Counted from the first letter of the stretch, positions 1 to 6,937 are shown. The stretch is 7,108 bases of DNA from CAYZXU01 sp964482535 (GCA_964482535.1 CAYZXU010000119.1:1-7108); one strand, 5' to 3'. Translations and numbers: made by a program. Notes: generated by a model from the sequence alone, not told the origin.

Positions 1-2
1 AA

Positions 3-710
3 ATCCAGAAAGGGAACGACGGCCACATCTGGCTGATGATCCATTCCGGCAGCCGTAATATCGGCTTTCAGGTGGCCAAATATTACAACCGGCTGGCCAT
101 TAATTTGAACAATAAATGGGGATCAAAAATTCCGCACAAATGGCAGCTTGCTTTCCTGCCCATTGATGACGAAAACGGCAGAACCTATCTCCAGGAAATG
201 CAGTACTGTGTTGATTTCGCCTATGCCAACCGTAAACTGATGATGGAGAGGGTAAAGGATGCCCTGATAGCGGTAGTGCATCCGGTTACCTTTGAGCCTA
301 TGATCAATATTGCACACAACTATGCTGCCCTGGAAACCCATTTTCATAAAAATGTTATGGTCCATCGCAAGGGTGCAACTAGTGCCCACGAGGAAGAAAT
401 CGGTATTATTCCCGGTTCCCAGGGCAGCCCAAGTTATATAGTCCGGGGCAAAGGGGAACGTGAGAGTTTTCAGTCCTGTTCCCATGGAGCCGGTCGTAAA
501 ATGGGACGTAAACAGGCCCAGCGACAATTGAATCTGGAGCATGAGCAAAAATTGCTGGAAGACCAGGGCATTATCCACTCAGTTCGCAGTAAAAGGGACC
601 TTGATGAAGCGTCCGGGGCATATAAGGATATAGATGAAGTTATAGAGAATCAACTTGATTTAGTGGAAGTGCTGGTTGAGTTGCGCCCTTTGGCGGTGAT
701 TAAGGGGTAG
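3..710 (+). CDS. rtcB: RNA-splicing ligase RtcB, C-terminal part (5' end outside window)
   Basis: RtcB joins RNA ends carrying 2',3'-cyclic phosphate or 3'-phosphate to 5'-OH ends, using GTP and Mn2+, in tRNA splicing or RNA repair in the cytoplasm. The reading frame is open from base 3, so about 235 codons are visible; family members are usually about 400-480 residues, so the N-terminal part lies upstream. Visible family signatures, in order, are HSGSR (a metal-binding His motif), AHNYA, HRKGATSA, PGSQGSPSYIV and CSHGAGR. In characterised RtcB the His of SHGAGR is the residue that becomes guanylylated; here its codon is 483-485. The C-terminus YKDIDEVI...LRPLAVIKG is typical and complete. 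The N-terminal Cys and His metal ligands cannot be checked. The ATG at 36 is internal, because the sequence before it (GNDGHIWL) is already RtcB. The often-associated archease gene is not downstream. Confidence 0.96.
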   Translation: MQKGNDGHIWLMIHSGSRNIGFQVAKYYNRLAINLNNKWGSKIPHKWQLAFLPIDDENGRTYLQEMQYCVDFAYANRKLMMERVKDALIAVVHPVTFEPMINIAHNYAALETHFHKNVMVHRKGATSAHEEEIGIIPGSQGSPSYIVRGKGERESFQSCSHGAGRKMGRKQAQRQLNLEHEQKLLEDQGIIHSVRSKRDLDEASGAYKDIDEVIENQLDLVEVLVELRPLAVIKG

Positions 711-748
711 GTTCCAGGATGTATAGAGCAATGATTGGTTCTTTCCGT

Positions 749-794
749 AATCGTTCACCCCTAATGTGTACAGGGGCCGCTGAACGGTTTTTTT
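749..794 (+). terminator. Putative Rho-independent terminator of rtcB (or attenuator before the next gene)
   Basis: CGTTCA (752-757) pairs with TGAACG (781-786), and CCCCT (758-762) pairs with AGGGG (772-776). The loop is 9 nt (763-771), with a 4-nt bulge CCGC (777-780) on the 3' side. A749 and A750 can extend the stem to T789 and T788, with T751-G787 as a wobble. A run of seven T follows at 788-794. A strong hairpin directly followed by a T-run, 39 bp after the rtcB stop, is the standard intrinsic terminator layout. It also lies 30 bp before the next gene's start codon, so it could act as an attenuator in that gene's leader. Confidence 0.65.
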
Positions 795-810
795 CAAACA
801 CTGAATTAAT

Positions 811-818
811 GAGGAGGG
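811..818 (+). promoter_or_regulatory. Strong ribosome binding site fixing the start at 824
   Basis: GAGGAGGG ends five bases before the ATG at 824, a near-ideal Shine-Dalgarno sequence and spacing. It decides the start of the small gene against the in-frame ATG at 719, whose reading would run through the terminator hairpin. Confidence 0.8.
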
Positions 819-823
819 CTTGT

Positions 824-1186
824 ATGACAAAACAACAATCTTTCACAAAAATAGAGAATGAATTACTTCCGGAATTCAGGAGAAGAATAGGAACTGCTGA
901 ATCCACTGAAGATGTGAAGAAATTTTATGTCTATACCATGCAGGAACTTTTTAATCGGGTCTTTTCCGGTAAAATTGATCTGGAGTACGAAGATGTTGTC
1001 CTGCTCCCGGATCAGGCCCCCTTATTCTCATTTAACAAACGTATACAGGGCATGGAGGATTTTACCTCTGTCTGGAACAGTTCAGACCTTCCCCGTGTTG
1101 TCTCACGTTTTACGGATTCAGCTTTGAAAAATTTAAAACATTTAGAAAAAAACCCGGCGAAAACCGAGTCAAAGATTAGGATGTAA
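824..1186 (+). CDS. Conserved-looking hypothetical protein, 120 aa
   Basis: I do not recognise this family. The 120-residue product begins MTKQQSFTKIENELL and ends ESKIRM. It is charged and soluble-looking, with no signal peptide or membrane segment. A probable helical N-terminal half (residues about 5-50, including EFRRRIG and EDVKKFYVYTMQELFNRVF) is followed by a short acidic stretch (LEYEDVVLLPDQAP) and a basic tail. The start at 824 is chosen for its strong ribosome binding site. The frame stays open upstream to an ATG at 719, but that extension crosses the terminator-like hairpin and does not look like protein. The gene follows rtcB in the same direction, 113 bp downstream, but the hairpin between them argues for separate transcription. 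It converges on the VWA gene with a 70-bp gap in which I see no clear terminator. Codon use looks ordinary, so it is probably a real gene. Confidence 0.72.
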   Translation: MTKQQSFTKIENELLPEFRRRIGTAESTEDVKKFYVYTMQELFNRVFSGKIDLEYEDVVLLPDQAPLFSFNKRIQGMEDFTSVWNSSDLPRVVSRFTDSALKNLKHLEKNPAKTESKIRM

Positions 1187-1256
1187 CCGAGTAGCTTGTT
1201 CCTGTGAGCCTTAGGGTTAATGAGTTTAAAAATAATTGACTACAAAAATCTGTGTC

Positions 1257-3995
1257 TCATCGTGTTGTCAACTCCCTGTATATACGCATCAGCTTGTCAG
1301 GAAGCTCATGCACGTCGGATATAAGATTATGATGAAGATTCCCATACAGCTCATCAAGACCGGAATTTTCATTTAAATTAACGGTTATTGCATGGGTATA
1401 AATATTTTTTGAAAATGTTTCAAAAATTGCTTTTTTTGTGTCTTCCATGGCATATTTTTTTTTATAATCAAGATCATTGGGGAAACCGTCTCCAAGTATA
1501 ATAACAAGCTTGAGCTTTGAGGAGACCTTTTCCATAATCCTTGATGCATGACGTATGGCTCCTCCCATGCGCGTACTCCGTTGGGGCTCCATGGCATTAA
1601 TTCTCTGTTTTATATTATTATCAAGTTTTTCATCAAAATCTTTTACATGATAATAATCCACACCAAGGCGGCCTGTTCCTGAAAATCCGGCAATTGCAAA
1701 AGAGTCTCCAAGCACTTCAAGGGCTTCGCAAAAAAGCACAATTGCCTCTTTTTCAATATCAATGACTCTTTTTTTTAATCCTGAGACAATATTTGCGGTG
1801 GATCTTGAAAGATCCACAAGAAGCATTACAGCAACATCCCTTTGCTGTTTTATTTTTTTAATATACAACCTTTCTGAAGGTGTGTGCCCGGATTTTTTAT
1901 CAATGGCAAAGTCCAAAAGAGCTTTATAGTCGAATTCGTCTCCCTCCACCCAGTGTCTTAGAATTTTAAGATCTTCAGGCTTCATTAATTCAAAAGAAAA
2001 ACGTATTCTTTTAACAAGGCCTGAATAGTCATTAAGTGTTTTCTCATAAAATCCATTATTGCATTCTGGAATATATTTATCGAGCACCCTTACATGGTCA
2101 TTAAGATAATCCCGGATATTGAAATCCCATTCAGTGTACCATGAGGCATCGGGAGCGGTATCCTGACTATCCATGATTAAATCTGTTTTTTTAAAAAAAC
2201 TTTCAGACAGATCGAGATCCGACAGATTTAATGTATCACCCTGCAAACAGTTTTTATTTGAAGAGATAATAATCTCTTTTATATCATCGCTGTAAATATT
2301 TCCGTTTTTTTCCATAAGAATCTTTCTTATTTCGGATTTATATGCTTTATAACCGGCTTTTTTAATAATGGATTTTATTTTTTGAGCAAGCTGATCAAAT
2401 TTTTTAAATGCCGAATAAAAAAGCTCCGGTCTTATGTGCCTGTTAAACGGAATTTGCATCGGCGTATAAGAGTCTTTAATGCTTTTTTTATTTAAAGATT
2501 CCAGCAGCATTTTTTCTATCTTATCATAGGTGGCTGCAACAAGCTCGGCAGACGCCTCAACATTATCATCCTCTTTCATCCTGTTATTAAACAGATCAAC
2601 CATGTCTTCAAGCTGCGCTGTTTTCTGTTTGCCCGGTATTATATCAAGGGCTATCCAGGCATAAAGCAAAGACAGATCGCAAAATTTGCCTGATCTTTGT
2701 ATATTATCTGGTCTTTGGATAATAGAGACAGCCTCCTTTTGAAACACAGGAAGGGATCGTCTTATAAGACCGGGATATTTTTTACCAAGCAGTAATTTAA
2801 GCCTGCCGTGTTCAAATATGGTAAAAAGATCTGAGGCCAGGCCATACACAGGAAAAGATAAAAAAAACCGTTCCAGATCCGAGATATTTTTATTTTCCGG
2901 AGAAAAAGAAAAATCACAGCATTTTTCTTTAAATTTTTCAGCATCAAAATCAAATGTGTTAAATTCATAGACGCCTGATTCCATACGGACAAGGGCTTTA
3001 TAAAGATTTATGTTTTCTTCTCTTTGATTAAAACTGCTGATTTCATCGGACAGATATATGACTTTCCCATCAGAAAATACAGACGGACAGGTTATATCAT
3101 CTTTTATCAATGATTTTGAAAGCACAGAAACAGGGCTTATTAAAAGAGGACGCCCTGTTCTTGCCTTAAGGTATCTGCTCAACTGTTGCTCAACCTGAGT
3201 CAGAGGGACAGTTATCTGAAGAGATTCGCAAGTATCTATTCCTTGTTTTGAATTAAGTGATAAAAATTTGGTGCCCATCTTTTTATCAGATTTGTACTTT
3301 TCCAATCCAAGCAGTACAAATTTTTTTAAATCATCTTTCAGCAAAAGATTCAGGCCGCTTTCAATCCCTTCAACAAAATGTTCACACAGACAAACATCCG
3401 TGCCTATAACCTGTTGCAGCATTTTTATCTGCCATTCTCTTTTTAAAGAAGAAAAAGACAAAACCGCCCTGGGAATTATATTGGCGAGATGTTTGGAAAG
3501 GTTATAAGATAAATCCTTTGAAAAAGTATTAAAAAGAAGGTCAAGATAGGCTTGTGATGCTTTAAGTTCGCCATGATTTAAAAGCCAGGCAAGGGTTTCA
3601 AAGGGTTGTTTTAATGTATATGTCCCTTTTTTCTGCATAGCATCTGAAGTATTAAGAAAATTTTCAAGAAGAGGGCTGCCGCCATGGTTTATTACAGGCA
3701 CAAGGGATGTCGCCATAAGGCTGCCTATTGTGGGACCCTTATTCCCTGCTTCCCGGACAAGTGACCTGTATTTTTCCATGCCTGCCGAATCTGCCTTGCC
3801 TGAAAGATCTATATACCCTACTGCAACGGCTCTTCCAAATGAAATTTCAACAGACATAGCCCATATGCTTTCTTCAACAAGCATTGTTAGCTCTTTAAAA
3901 GATAAAGGCTTTTTCTTTTTCTCCATTCTATCAAGAACCATGCCCGCAACGGCAGGATCTGCCGTATGAAGCTGTTTTATTAAGTTGTTATGCAT
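1257..3995 (-). CDS. NorD/CbbO-like protein with C-terminal VWA domain, 912 aa
   Basis: This is the probable target-binding partner of the AAA+ ATPase encoded just upstream. In known pairs (NorQ-NorD for nitric oxide reductase, CbbQ-CbbO for Rubisco) the VWA protein links the ATPase ring to the enzyme being activated. The VWA domain spans about residues 716-910. Its MIDAS metal site is complete: DLSRS (Asp728, Ser730, Ser732), Thr808 in STRMGGA, and Asp836 in GDGFPND. Before it lie NorD-type segments WYTEWDFNIRDY (from about 619) and VEGDEFD (about 683). The first 300 or so residues are helical and repeat-like. From memory, NorD is about 640 residues and CbbO under 800, so this protein is long. 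No signal peptide or membrane helix is seen. I chose the ATG at 3995; an in-frame TTG at 4004 would add three residues. Neither start has a clear ribosome binding site, so translation is probably coupled to the ATPase gene ending at 4008. The gene is rich in A and T tracts. Confidence 0.9.
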   Translation of the reverse strand: MHNNLIKQLHTADPAVAGMVLDRMEKKKKPLSFKELTMLVEESIWAMSVEISFGRAVAVGYIDLSGKADSAGMEKYRSLVREAGNKGPTIGSLMATSLVPVINHGGSPLLENFLNTSDAMQKKGTYTLKQPFETLAWLLNHGELKASQAYLDLLFNTFSKDLSYNLSKHLANIIPRAVLSFSSLKREWQIKMLQQVIGTDVCLCEHFVEGIESGLNLLLKDDLKKFVLLGLEKYKSDKKMGTKFLSLNSKQGIDTCESLQITVPLTQVEQQLSRYLKARTGRPLLISPVSVLSKSLIKDDITCPSVFSDGKVIYLSDEISSFNQREENINLYKALVRMESGVYEFNTFDFDAEKFKEKCCDFSFSPENKNISDLERFFLSFPVYGLASDLFTIFEHGRLKLLLGKKYPGLIRRSLPVFQKEAVSIIQRPDNIQRSGKFCDLSLLYAWIALDIIPGKQKTAQLEDMVDLFNNRMKEDDNVEASAELVAATYDKIEKMLLESLNKKSIKDSYTPMQIPFNRHIRPELFYSAFKKFDQLAQKIKSIIKKAGYKAYKSEIRKILMEKNGNIYSDDIKEIIISSNKNCLQGDTLNLSDLDLSESFFKKTDLIMDSQDTAPDASWYTEWDFNIRDYLNDHVRVLDKYIPECNNGFYEKTLNDYSGLVKRIRFSFELMKPEDLKILRHWVEGDEFDYKALLDFAIDKKSGHTPSERLYIKKIKQQRDVAVMLLVDLSRSTANIVSGLKKRVIDIEKEAIVLFCEALEVLGDSFAIAGFSGTGRLGVDYYHVKDFDEKLDNNIKQRINAMEPQRSTRMGGAIRHASRIMEKVSSKLKLVIILGDGFPNDLDYKKKYAMEDTKKAIFETFSKNIYTHAITVNLNENSGLDELYGNLHHNLISDVHELPDKLMRIYRELTTR

Positions 3996-4007
3996 AATAG
4001 GCAAATA

Positions 4008-4826
4008 TTAAAAAATATCTTCAATGAGTTCGTCCAGAGTTTCAAGAAGTCTTGCATCATCGGTAAGAGGCAGGGTTATGGCAGCTTTGCATGCCTTGTT
4101 TATGGGTACATCTTTTTTTATCAATTTTGCAGCATATATCAACAGCCTGGTGCTTGCACCTTCTGTCAGTCCATGTTCCCGGATATTTCTTATTTTTACG
4201 GCAAGAGATACAAGCCTTGCTGCAATTTTTATATCTATGCCCCCTTCACGGGAAACAATCTGAGCCTCCTTATCGATTTCCGGATAATTGAAATCGATTG
4301 AAATAAATCTCTGGCGTGTGCTCTGTTTTAAATCTTTTAATATAGACTGATATCCCGGGTTATATGAGATTACCATCATGAAGTCCGGATGTGCAGGTAT
4401 AACCTCATTTTTTTTATCAATTGAAAGTGTCCTTCGGTCGTCGGTTAAGGGGTGTATCACAACTGTCGTATCCTTTCTTGCCTCAACTATCTCGTCAAGA
4501 TAGCATATGGCCCCAATGCGCATGGCCCTGGTTAAAGGGCCGTCAACCCAGACCGTCTCATCATTTTTTAACAGATATCGGCCTATGAGGTCCGATGCAA
4601 AAAGGTCTTCATGGCAGGCAACTGTGATTAAAGGGCGTTTTAATCTGTGGGACATATATTCTACGAATCTGGTTTTACCGCAACCCGTAGGACCCTTAAG
4701 CATAACAGGAAGACGTGCTCCATAAGCCGCTTCAAACAGCTTTGTTTCATCTCCGGTCTCGAGATAATAAGGCTCTTTTTCTGATTTGCAGCTACAAGTT
4801 GTTTTCTGCTGAATTCGGGAAGTCAT
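4008..4826 (-). CDS. AAA+ ATPase of the CbbQ/NorQ (MoxR-related) family, 272 aa
   Basis: This is an ATP-driven remodelling ATPase that acts as a ring with a VWA partner. The family includes NorQ (maturation of nitric oxide reductase) and CbbQ (Rubisco activase). Motifs are complete: Walker A GPTGCGKT (residues 45-52), Walker B AICYLDE (106-112, Asp111 and Glu112), a long conserved segment EARKDTTVVIHPLTDDRR (115-132), sensor 1 Asn156 in SYNPGYQS, putative arginine fingers in STRQRF (169-174), and GASTR (223-227) as a probable sensor 2. The length is normal for the family. The ATG at 4826 has AAGGAGAC (4836-4843) upstream, with a slightly long spacing of about 11 bases from its AGGAG core. The N-terminus before the conserved EPYYLETGDE is a short tail with a Cys-x-Cys pair (C11, C13). 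It is the first gene of a two-gene operon, ending 12 bp before the VWA gene. Sequence alone does not separate NorQ from CbbQ, and neither norBC nor Rubisco genes are in the window, so no symbol is given. Confidence 0.94.
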   Translation of the reverse strand: MTSRIQQKTTCSCKSEKEPYYLETGDETKLFEAAYGARLPVMLKGPTGCGKTRFVEYMSHRLKRPLITVACHEDLFASDLIGRYLLKNDETVWVDGPLTRAMRIGAICYLDEIVEARKDTTVVIHPLTDDRRTLSIDKKNEVIPAHPDFMMVISYNPGYQSILKDLKQSTRQRFISIDFNYPEIDKEAQIVSREGGIDIKIAARLVSLAVKIRNIREHGLTEGASTRLLIYAAKLIKKDVPINKACKAAITLPLTDDARLLETLDELIEDIF

Positions 4827-4899
4827 TAATCTGCCGTCTCCTTAAACATTATAAAAAATTCATATTGCTTTAAAATAAAAAAAAGCTTATTTTAGAAGA

Positions 4900-4929
4900 T
4901 TGAATTTTAAATTGGTTTTTTACTATAAA
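4900..4929 (+). promoter_or_regulatory. Candidate sigma70-type promoter for the TraB-domain gene
   Basis: TTGAAT (4900-4905) and TATAAA (4924-4929) are separated by 18 bp and lie about 35 bp before the ATG at 4965. The divergent intergenic region (4827-4964, 138 bp) is very AT-rich, so chance matches are likely. I see no operator-like inverted repeat in it. Confidence 0.35.
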
Positions 4930-4964
4930 AAACACAAATTTTACAAAAAAGCATACTAATACAA

Positions 4965-6128
4965 ATGACAGATAACTGCAATATGATACATAATATTAAA
5001 TTTGAAGACAAAGAGATAATCCTTGTAGGCACAGCCCATGTTTCAAAAGAGAGCGCCGCCTGCGTTGCGTCTGTTATAGATGAAAATAAACCTGATACTG
5101 TTTGTGTGGAACTTTGTGAGTCCAGATATCAGTCAATGCGAAACAAGGAAAACTGGCAGAATATGGATATAATAAAGGTCATAAAGGAGAAAAAAGCTTT
5201 CCTTCTCTTGATGAACCTTTTTCTTGCATCTTTTCAAAAAAGAATTGCCAAAAAACTTGATATCAGACCCGGCGAAGAGATGATACAGGCCATAGAATCG
5301 GCTGAAAAAGCAGGCGCTGCAATAAACCTTGCTGACAGGGATATCCAAATAACCATGTCTAGAATCTGGAGGTTTTTAAGCTTGTGGGATAAGTTGAAAA
5401 TTTTTTTCCAGATTATTTTATCCTTTGGCCAGGTGGATGATATAAGCGAAGAGGATGTTGAAAAAATGAAGCAGGAAGATCTGCTTGAATCAATACTTGC
5501 AGAGTTTGAAGAATCCCTGCCTGTTTTAAAAGAGATACTGGTGAATGAAAGAGACAGATACCTTGCACAAAAAATTAAAACTGCTTCAGGCAAAAAAATT
5601 GTAGCTGTTGTGGGAGCAGGGCATGTGCCTGGAATCAAAAAATGTATTAATGATCAAATTGACATTGATGCCCTTGAATATCTGCCGCCTAAAAGCAGGC
5701 TTTCGGCTTATGCCAAATGGGCGCTGCCTGTTATCATTCTTGCGATTTTTGTTTTCGGTTTTTACAGTGGAGGCGCCGGCGCAGGAAAGGATATGCTTTT
5801 GTGGTGGGTTCTGTCAAACGGCATATTGGCGGGCATTGGCGCTGCTATTGCCCTTGCTCATCCTCTTACCATCCTGTCTTCAATAGTTGCAGCTCCACTG
5901 ACCTCGTTAAACCCAATGATTGCTGCAGGCTGGGTTTCAGGATTGGTTGAGGCTTTTGCCAGGAAGCCAAAAGTTAAAGATCTGGAAAACCTGACTGAGG
6001 ACATTATCTCTATAAAGGGATTCTGGAGCAACAAGTTAACAAGAATACTTCTCGTTATATTATTTACAAATATCGGAAGCGCATTGGGAACTTTTGTTGC
6101 CATCCCTTTGATGATGAGAGTTGTTTAA
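4965..6128 (+). CDS. TraB/PrgY-type membrane protein (TraB domain, GumN/TIKI-related), 387 aa
   Basis: TraB-domain proteins include enterococcal TraB/PrgY, which lowers the activity of the cell's own sex pheromone, and are related to animal TIKI metalloproteases; the role in most bacteria is unknown. The soluble N-terminal domain has the family hallmarks: GTAH (residues 22-25), a conserved Glu in VELCESR (Glu49), and a second GxxH motif, GAGH (217-220). These are the proposed metal-binding and catalytic residues in TIKI-like proteins. The C-terminal part is membrane-embedded, with hydrophobic segments at about 252-268, 277-298, 299-328 (less certain) and 359-385. There is no N-terminal signal peptide, so the TraB domain may face the cytoplasm. 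The ATG at 4965 has no clear Shine-Dalgarno sequence; an ATG at 4983 (residue 7) is equally possible and keeps all motifs. The gene is divergent from the AAA+/VWA operon and convergent with the HD gene. It does not imply conjugation despite the family name. Confidence 0.92.
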   Translation: MTDNCNMIHNIKFEDKEIILVGTAHVSKESAACVASVIDENKPDTVCVELCESRYQSMRNKENWQNMDIIKVIKEKKAFLLLMNLFLASFQKRIAKKLDIRPGEEMIQAIESAEKAGAAINLADRDIQITMSRIWRFLSLWDKLKIFFQIILSFGQVDDISEEDVEKMKQEDLLESILAEFEESLPVLKEILVNERDRYLAQKIKTASGKKIVAVVGAGHVPGIKKCINDQIDIDALEYLPPKSRLSAYAKWALPVIILAIFVFGFYSGGAGAGKDMLLWWVLSNGILAGIGAAIALAHPLTILSSIVAAPLTSLNPMIAAGWVSGLVEAFARKPKVKDLENLTEDIISIKGFWSNKLTRILLVILFTNIGSALGTFVAIPLMMRVV

Positions 6129-6159
6129 TAATTTATTACACACTATTAAAATTTCAAGA

Positions 6160-6717
6160 TTATGGTTTTTCAACATAATTATCAAACCACCAGGCATCCC
6201 AGTCTGTTTTCATGATACTTTCAGCAATTTTTTTACCTGTTTTTGTTTTTAATCGCTGCAAGACCGTATCCATCCATTTTTTAGGCGGGATATAGCCTAT
6301 GTCTGAGAGAGTTTTCAGCTCAAGAATAAATGAAAGCTGATCAGCATCATGGGCAAGCATGGCCTCTTGCGTTTCGCATTTATTAAATTCATCTATCAGG
6401 TCAGCAATTGATTCTCCAAAGGGAAGATTTTTCACAGTATCATTAACAGCCTTTTTTTCATCAGGGGTTACATATTTTTTCTGCACATAATTTAAATCTC
6501 CGGTTCTTGCCTCAGGCAGATCGTGTACAAGACACATGGAAATCATACGCAGTGCATCAATGTCTTTTGTCATTTTGGACATTATATAGGCTATAAATGT
6601 GATGCTAAAGGAATGCTCCGCAACAGACTCCTTTCCTGAACCGAGAAAATGATATCCTGACCTTGGAATATTTTTTAACATTATTGCTTCAAAGAGCAGT
6701 TTTGTAATGTTTTCCAT
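6160..6717 (-). CDS. HD-domain phosphohydrolase, YfbR/HDDC2-like (probable 5'-deoxynucleotidase), 185 aa
   Basis: The closest functional relatives dephosphorylate deoxynucleoside 5'-monophosphates in the cytoplasm with a divalent metal. The metal-binding pattern is present: His35 in ESVAEHSF, His65-Asp66 in LVHDLPEA, and Asp124 or Asp126 in AHDADQL. The flanking sequence fits this group, including RSGYHF near the N-terminus, GDLNYV after the HD motif, and the EKKAV helix. The length of about 185 residues is normal. The start at 6717 is supported by AAGGAA on the minus strand (6724-6729), six bases upstream. The gene is convergent with the TraB-domain gene, with only 31 bp between the stops, and is transcribed alone. 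Substrate specificity cannot be read from the sequence; a different phosphohydrolase activity in the HD superfamily is possible. Confidence 0.88.
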   Translation of the reverse strand: MENITKLLFEAIMLKNIPRSGYHFLGSGKESVAEHSFSITFIAYIMSKMTKDIDALRMISMCLVHDLPEARTGDLNYVQKKYVTPDEKKAVNDTVKNLPFGESIADLIDEFNKCETQEAMLAHDADQLSFILELKTLSDIGYIPPKKWMDTVLQRLKTKTGKKIAESIMKTDWDAWWFDNYVEKP

Positions 6718-6738
6718 TTAAAGTTCCTTATTTTAATT

Positions 6739-6883
6739 TCGACAGGCTGTTACGGAATGAAAATTTCTTCAAGTTCAAGGCGAAAAATCAATTTAACCGC
6801 AGGCATACCAGTTGTATTCCGAGGATTAAATTTATTTTTTAACGCAGAAATTGGATAAATTGCGTTTCGTAACGGCCTGTCGA
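6739..6883. repeat. 145-bp quasi-palindrome (MITE-like or extragenic palindromic element)
   Basis: The whole segment is one imperfect inverted repeat centred on base 6811, and its arms align with no gap. The outer 21 bases match at 18 positions (ends TCGACAGGC and GCCTGTCGA), and the 26 bases nearest the centre match at about 20. The part between, about 23 bases in each arm, matches poorly. The central loop is CAGTT, flanked by ATAC and GTAT. No reading frame is apparent. I saw no direct repeat immediately outside the ends that would mark a target duplication. A structure this long between genes, beside transposase and integrase remnants, fits a small non-autonomous mobile element. A structured RNA or a bidirectional terminator for the HD gene is the alternative. 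Confidence 0.75.
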
Positions 6884-6904
6884 GGACGTCTTACTTGATA
6901 ATTG

Positions 6905-6924
6905 ACAAATATCAGAATATTTGT
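6905..6924. repeat. Short perfect inverted repeat (8-bp stem, 4-nt loop)
   Basis: ACAAATAT (6905-6912) and ATATTTGT (6917-6924) pair perfectly around the loop CAGA. A consensus -35 box, TTGACA, lies at 6902-6907 and overlaps the left arm, but no good -10 box lies 16-18 bp downstream (TATAAA at 6929 is 21 bp away). It could be an operator or a leftover transposase recognition hairpin; its role is unknown. Confidence 0.4.
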
Positions 6925-6937
6925 TGTTTATAAATTT

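Noticed and set aside
123..578. Long minus-strand open frame opposite rtcB
   Set aside because: It lies wholly antisense to the highly conserved RtcB coding region, and I recognise no family features in its product.
719..823. In-frame N-terminal extension of the small gene from the ATG at 719
   Set aside because: It runs through the terminator-like hairpin and T-run and does not look like protein, while the ATG at 824 has a near-perfect ribosome binding site.
1187..1256. Terminator between the small gene and the VWA gene
   Set aside because: Only a 5-bp TAACC/GGTTA match with a 26-nt loop was found, and no T-run follows it on either strand.
1257..4826. Nitric oxide reductase or Rubisco operon
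   Set aside because: Only the ATPase and VWA activator-type genes are present; no catalytic subunit gene is in the window, so the pathway is not assigned.
4848..4853. Perfect TATAAT on the minus strand before the AAA+ gene
   Set aside because: There is no acceptable -35 box at 16-18 bp, and a start about 7 bases downstream would fall inside the ribosome binding site. The region is AT-rich, so chance is likely.
5234..5638. Minus-strand open frame opposite the TraB-domain gene
   Set aside because: It is antisense to a recognised gene, and its Ser-rich, low-complexity composition is typical of a shadow frame.
6159..6179. AT-rich inverted repeat ATTATG/CATAAT between the convergent TraB and HD genes
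   Set aside because: The stem is 6 bp of mostly A-T pairs with a 9-nt loop and no following T-run, too weak to call a terminator.
6734..6903. TAATT on both sides of the quasi-palindrome as a target-site duplication
   Set aside because: The right copy is 15 bp away from the element end and the motif is too short and AT-rich to mean anything.
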